This document shows positions 60,736-64,000 of a stretch of DNA of 64,000 nucleotides, in pieces. The position numbers and the translations under genes were made by a program. The notes beneath the pieces are model-generated. The model was not told the DNA's origin. It was given only the letters and a program-made list of their open reading frames with translations, and searched no databases. How positions within the stretch are numbered: position 1 is the stretch's first letter; each line of letters starts with the position of its first letter. The DNA is from Paenibacillus timonensis (lineage in GTDB: Bacteria; Bacillota; Bacilli; Paenibacillales; Paenibacillaceae), in contig NZ_WNZY01000002.1 in the NCBI RefSeq assembly GCF_009725205.1, forward strand, positions 248,001 through 312,000, read 5' to 3'.

Positions 60736-62936
60736 GCGGGGGGAATCCGTTTGCTAGGTTGGCTCCGTTCATCCAGGAATACATTTACCGCAAACACTGG
60801 GATTCGCTGCGCGATGCCCAAGTAGAAGCCTGTCGGGTGTTGTTCGACACGCCTAATCATCTCCTGATCGCGTCGGGGACCGCGTCGGGGAAGACGGAAG
60901 CGGCCTTTTTCCCTGCGCTTACAGAGCTCTATCATCGGCCTTCGGAATCCGTCGGCATTCTATACATCGGACCGTTGAAGGCGCTGATCAACGATCAGTT
61001 CGAGCGGATCAAGGAACTGCTGCGGGATGGGGAGGTCCCCGTCTGGCATTGGCACGGCGATGTGGCGCAAGCGGAGAAAACCAAGCTGATGCAGCGCCCG
61101 TGCGGCGTGCTGCAAATTACTCCTGAATCGCTGGAAGGGCTGCTGATGAACCGCCCGAATGCGATCCCGGCATTGTTCCATGATTTGCGGTATATCATGA
61201 TCGACGAGGTGCACGCTTTTATGGGGGCCGACCGGGGGATTCAGGTGATCAGCCAGTTGACCCGATTAGAGCGAATGGCTTCCTGCTCGCCAAGGCGAAT
61301 CGGCTTGTCGGCTACGCTTGGGGATTACGATATCGCCGCTCGTTGGCTTGGGGCGGGTACGCCGCAGCCGGTAGAAGTCGTCTCTCCGCAGGGCGGTCGG
61401 AAGCTGAAGCTGTCGGTCGAGCACTTCTCCTTCCCGGATGCCCGGGACGAACGGGAAGCGGAGCATTTGGAGCTGGCCAAGCAGAACTATTACAACTTCA
61501 TCTATGACAACACCCATCGCAAAAAAGCGCTCGTCTTTACCAATAGCCGCACTGACGCCGAGCTGACCACACTGGAGCTGCGCCGGATTGCGGCGAAGCG
61601 GGAGGAGCGCGACGTGTTTCATATCCACCACGGCAGCATCTCCGCGATGCTGCGGGAGGAGACCGAGGCCGCGCTTCGCTCCGGTCCCGGCCCGGCGGTC
61701 GCCGCGGCGACGGTGACGCTGGAACTCGGCATCGACCTCGGTGAGCTCGAGCGGGTTATCCAACTGGGCGCGCCATATAGCTGCTCCAGCTTCGTGCAGC
61801 GGCTGGGCCGCTCCGGTCGGCGCGGAGATCAGGCGTCGGAGATGATGTTCCTCTGTGCGGAGGAAGAGGACGAGGACGCCCAATTGCCTGCCCGGATGCC
61901 ATGGATGCTGCTGCGGGCCATCGCCGTCATCGAGCTTTACGTCCGTGAGCGCTGGGTAGAACCCGTAGCTCTGCGCAAGAAGCCGATAGGCGTGTTATAC
62001 CATCAGACGATGAGCACGCTGAAGAGCATCGGTGAAGCGGAACCGGCCGATTTGGCCCGGGCCGTGCTGACGTTGCCGGCGTTTCGCGGCGTCGAGCCCG
62101 AGGAGTACAAAGGGATGCTGCAGTATTTGCTGCAGACCGACCACATCCAGCAGACCGAAGAAGGTACGTTGATCATCGGACTTGGCGGGGAGAAGGTCGT
62201 GAACAACTTCCGCTTCTATGCCGTCTTTAAGGACGATGAGGAGCATGTCGTCTACAACGGCTCCGAGGAAATCGGCAGCATCACCACCGTGCCGCCGCCC
62301 GGCTATTGCTTCTCGCTGGCCGGGAAGATGTGGAAGGTCGAGGAAGTGGACAGCAAGCATAAAGCGGTGTACGTGAAATCCTCCCGCGGCAAGGTGGATA
62401 CGCTCTGGCTCGGCGCCGGAGGAGATGTTCATAGCCGGGTCATGCAGAAAATGCGCCAGGTGTTGGAGGAGCATACGTTGTACCCGTACCTCGCTCCGGG
62501 CGCAGCTAATCGCTTGGAGCGGGCGCGGCGGTTAGCCCGGGAGAGCGGGCTTTTGAACAGCCCGGTGATTCCGGCGGGGGGCGACTCACTGTTTATTTTG
62601 CCTTGGGCGGGGAGCAAGCAATTCCGCACGCTGGAACGTCTGCTGAAGCATAATCTGACAGACCCAATGGGGCTGCGTCAGGTGGTGCCGATGGAACCCT
62701 ATTATATGGTTGTGGCAGGGAGATCGGGCGCCAAGGAACTTCTGTCCGCCATCCGGGCGGAACTCGCATCCGTCGACCATCCGGAGGCGCTGCTGGCGGC
62801 ATCGGAGGCTCCTTATCTAGGCAAGTACGATGAGTTTATGCCGCCTGAGCTGGTGCGGCGAGCTTTTGCCGTAGACGGTCTCGATGTAAAGGGCTTGGCC
62901 GAGGCTTTGGAAGCGGCAGGGAAGCCAAGTGAATGA
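60732..62936 (+). CDS. Lhr-like DEAD/DEAH-box helicase
   Basis: A 734-residue SF2 helicase. Walker A GTASGKTEAA (about 47-56), DEVHAFMGADRG (DEVH, about 156), SATLGDYDI, LVFTNSRTDAE and QRLGRSGRRGD (motif VI). The pattern is of the Lhr/BrxHI group. It should move on DNA, using the ATPase neighbour as a partner. Start ATG overlaps the preceding stop (ATGA). The C-terminal 300 residues are family-specific. Confidence 0.9.
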   Translation: MSGGNPFARLAPFIQEYIYRKHWDSLRDAQVEACRVLFDTPNHLLIASGTASGKTEAAFFPALTELYHRPSESVGILYIGPLKALINDQFERIKELLRDGEVPVWHWHGDVAQAEKTKLMQRPCGVLQITPESLEGLLMNRPNAIPALFHDLRYIMIDEVHAFMGADRGIQVISQLTRLERMASCSPRRIGLSATLGDYDIAARWLGAGTPQPVEVVSPQGGRKLKLSVEHFSFPDARDEREAEHLELAKQNYYNFIYDNTHRKKALVFTNSRTDAELTTLELRRIAAKREERDVFHIHHGSISAMLREETEAALRSGPGPAVAAATVTLELGIDLGELERVIQLGAPYSCSSFVQRLGRSGRRGDQASEMMFLCAEEEDEDAQLPARMPWMLLRAIAVIELYVRERWVEPVALRKKPIGVLYHQTMSTLKSIGEAEPADLARAVLTLPAFRGVEPEEYKGMLQYLLQTDHIQQTEEGTLIIGLGGEKVVNNFRFYAVFKDDEEHVVYNGSEEIGSITTVPPPGYCFSLAGKMWKVEEVDSKHKAVYVKSSRGKVDTLWLGAGGDVHSRVMQKMRQVLEEHTLYPYLAPGAANRLERARRLARESGLLNSPVIPAGGDSLFILPWAGSKQFRTLERLLKHNLTDPMGLRQVVPMEPYYMVVAGRSGAKELLSAIRAELASVDHPEALLAASEAPYLGKYDEFMPPELVRRAFAVDGLDVKGLAEALEAAGKPSE

Positions 62937-62972
62937 CCTTTGGGCAGTACTGACGAATAGAGGAGGGCGACC

Positions 62973-63827
62973 ATGAGTATTGAACACATCCTAGAGCGGA
63001 TCGTTAACCGCCTGCAGGGAACGGAAGGCCTTCAGGCCATCGTATTGGGAGGATCGCGGGCGACGAACACCCATCGTCCCGATTCGGATATCGACATCGG
63101 CCTGTACTATGAAGGCGAAAACGGTTTGGATATCACCGGGTTGGGTCAAATCGCGACGGAACTCGACGATCAGCACCGAAACGATCTGTTAACGGGGATC
63201 GGCGAATGGGGCCCGGGGGTTAACGGTGGCGGTTGGCTCGTCATCGGCGGTTATCACGTAGATTTCCTGTATCGGGATATGACCGTAGTCCGAAAGGCAG
63301 TTGAGGATTGCTGTGGAGGAATTGTCCAAATGATGTACCAAACGGGGCATCCCCATGCTTTCTTGAACAGCATTTATATGGGGGAGGTAGCCGTATGCCG
63401 GATTTTGTGGGAGCGGGAAGACCGGTTGACCCGGCTGAAAAATCAGACCCATCCGTACCCGCCTCTATTACGAGAGGGCATGTTGCGGCAGTTTCTGTTT
63501 GAAGCGGGTTTTTCCCTGATGCTTATGGAATCAAGTGCCGATCGTGACGATATCTCATACGTAACCGGGCATGCTTTTCGAAGCGTGTCGAGCCTCAATC
63601 AAGCACTTTATGCGTTAAATGGCCGTTATTGCTTGAACGAGAAAAAGGCGGTGCGTAACATCCAATCGTTTGACATCCGACCGGAAAGTTACAAAGATCG
63701 ATTGGATCTGATGTACGGAAAGCTAGGACCAGACCCGAAGGGAATCCGCGAAAGCATCCACGAACTCCGAACCTTGTTGGATGAGGTAAATGAATTAGCG
63801 AAGACGTCAACCGGGGAGGAATCTTGA
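62973..63827 (+). CDS. Nucleotidyltransferase (KNTase-like) domain protein
   Basis: A 284-residue protein. The motif GGSRATNTHRPDSDIDIG (28-45) is the polymerase-beta-like nucleotidyltransferase G-S ... D-x-D active site. The downstream helical region (YLSAIYMGEVAVCRILWERE-like) is typical of antibiotic or small-molecule nucleotidyltransferases. GGAGGGCGACC precedes the ATG. It is adjacent to, but probably separate from, the TerB/helicase unit. Confidence 0.88.
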   Translation: MSIEHILERIVNRLQGTEGLQAIVLGGSRATNTHRPDSDIDIGLYYEGENGLDITGLGQIATELDDQHRNDLLTGIGEWGPGVNGGGWLVIGGYHVDFLYRDMTVVRKAVEDCCGGIVQMMYQTGHPHAFLNSIYMGEVAVCRILWEREDRLTRLKNQTHPYPPLLREGMLRQFLFEAGFSLMLMESSADRDDISYVTGHAFRSVSSLNQALYALNGRYCLNEKKAVRNIQSFDIRPESYKDRLDLMYGKLGPDPKGIRESIHELRTLLDEVNELAKTSTGEES

Positions 63828-64000
63828 TGACCGCAAAGTCGAAAGTGATCGCCCCGCAACTCACGGCTGATTTAACGGAAGCCAATTGGAATGAAGTGTT
63901 GAAAGATGAGGACCATGAATTGGTTGGAGCAACGGTGGTGGGTGCGTCTTATGAACATGAGGTATTGGAAAAATGCATCCTATCCAGAGTGGTGCTCCGT
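63827..64000 (+). CDS. Start of a probable pentapeptide-repeat protein (cut by window end)
   Basis: The ATG at 63827 overlaps the preceding stop (TGATG), with GGGGAGGAA upstream. The 58 visible residues (MTAKSKVIAPQLTADLTEAN, ending EKCILSRVVLR) resemble the N-terminus of pentapeptide-repeat proteins, whose later part contains A(D/N)LxX repeats; those lie beyond the window. Function cannot be assigned from the fragment. Confidence 0.55.
   Translation, partial: MTAKSKVIAPQLTADLTEANWNEVLKDEDHELVGATVVGASYEHEVLEKCILSRVVLR

Overview
The window looks like chromosomal DNA from a Paenibacillus-like member of the Bacillales. It is moderately GC-rich, and strong GGAGG-type ribosome binding sites precede ATG, GTG and TTG starts. 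It carries several LplABC-type carbohydrate ABC transporters, a YesM/YesN-type two-component system, SLH-anchored surface proteins, and intergenic repeat blocks of a kind I associate with Paenibacillus genomes. The genus is an inference; no rRNA or tRNA gene is visible.

Layout. 0-2.7 kb: lipoprotein sugar-binding protein plus a GH105-type unsaturated glycuronyl hydrolase. 2.8-4.1 kb: a His/Met-rich membrane protein paired with a PspA/IM30 protein. 4.1-10.7 kb: divergent TetR/SDR pair, a 56-residue ORF, nitroreductase-like protein, HelD-type RNA polymerase recycling helicase, a possible GPP34-like protein and a MerR-type regulator. 10.7-17.8 kb: more AT-rich block with a broken phzF gene, six GNAT acetyltransferases (one strongly resembling AAC(6') aminoglycoside acetyltransferases), an APH-like phosphotransferase, a P-loop kinase, a histidine phosphatase and a lipoprotein metalloprotease. 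17.9-31.1 kb: an eleven-gene polysaccharide locus on the + strand (epimerase-like protein, DapA-like aldolase, heparinase II/III-type lyase, ABC transporter, Gfo/Idh/MocA oxidoreductase, sugar-phosphate isomerase/epimerase, unusual regulator, dihydroorotate-dehydrogenase-like protein, second DapA-like aldolase). 31.1-33.4 kb: secreted FN3-containing TIM-barrel protein on the - strand.

34.4-48.1 kb: second carbohydrate locus, with an orphan solute-binding lipoprotein, YesM-type kinase, YesN-type regulator, two permeases, a second solute-binding protein and a 1576-residue SLH protein with a GHL10-like domain. 48.1-51.9 kb: FAD oxidoreductase and two coupled Gfo/Idh/MocA proteins. 52.1-57.6 kb: 29-residue peptide ORF, DUF3891 protein, GNAT, glutamate racemase (murI), HD phosphohydrolase, tandem VOC protein, a lipoprotein and an M50-like membrane protein. 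57.7-62.9 kb: three-gene cassette of a TerB_N/TerB_C-type protein, a BrxD-like (DUF2791) P-loop ATPase and an Lhr-like helicase, probably a DNA-processing or phage-defence module. The window ends with a nucleotidyltransferase and the start of a probable pentapeptide-repeat gene.

How the genes fit together: the carbohydrate loci suggest a soil or plant-polymer degrader that cleaves uronate-containing polysaccharides outside the cell, imports oligomers through ABC systems that lack their own ATPase gene here (a shared MsmX-type ATPase is likely), and finishes breakdown with oxidoreductases and aldolases. The most interesting candidates for new biology are the TerB/BrxD/helicase triad, the dihydroorotate-dehydrogenase-like protein embedded in a sugar operon, and the repeat-rich noncoding blocks.
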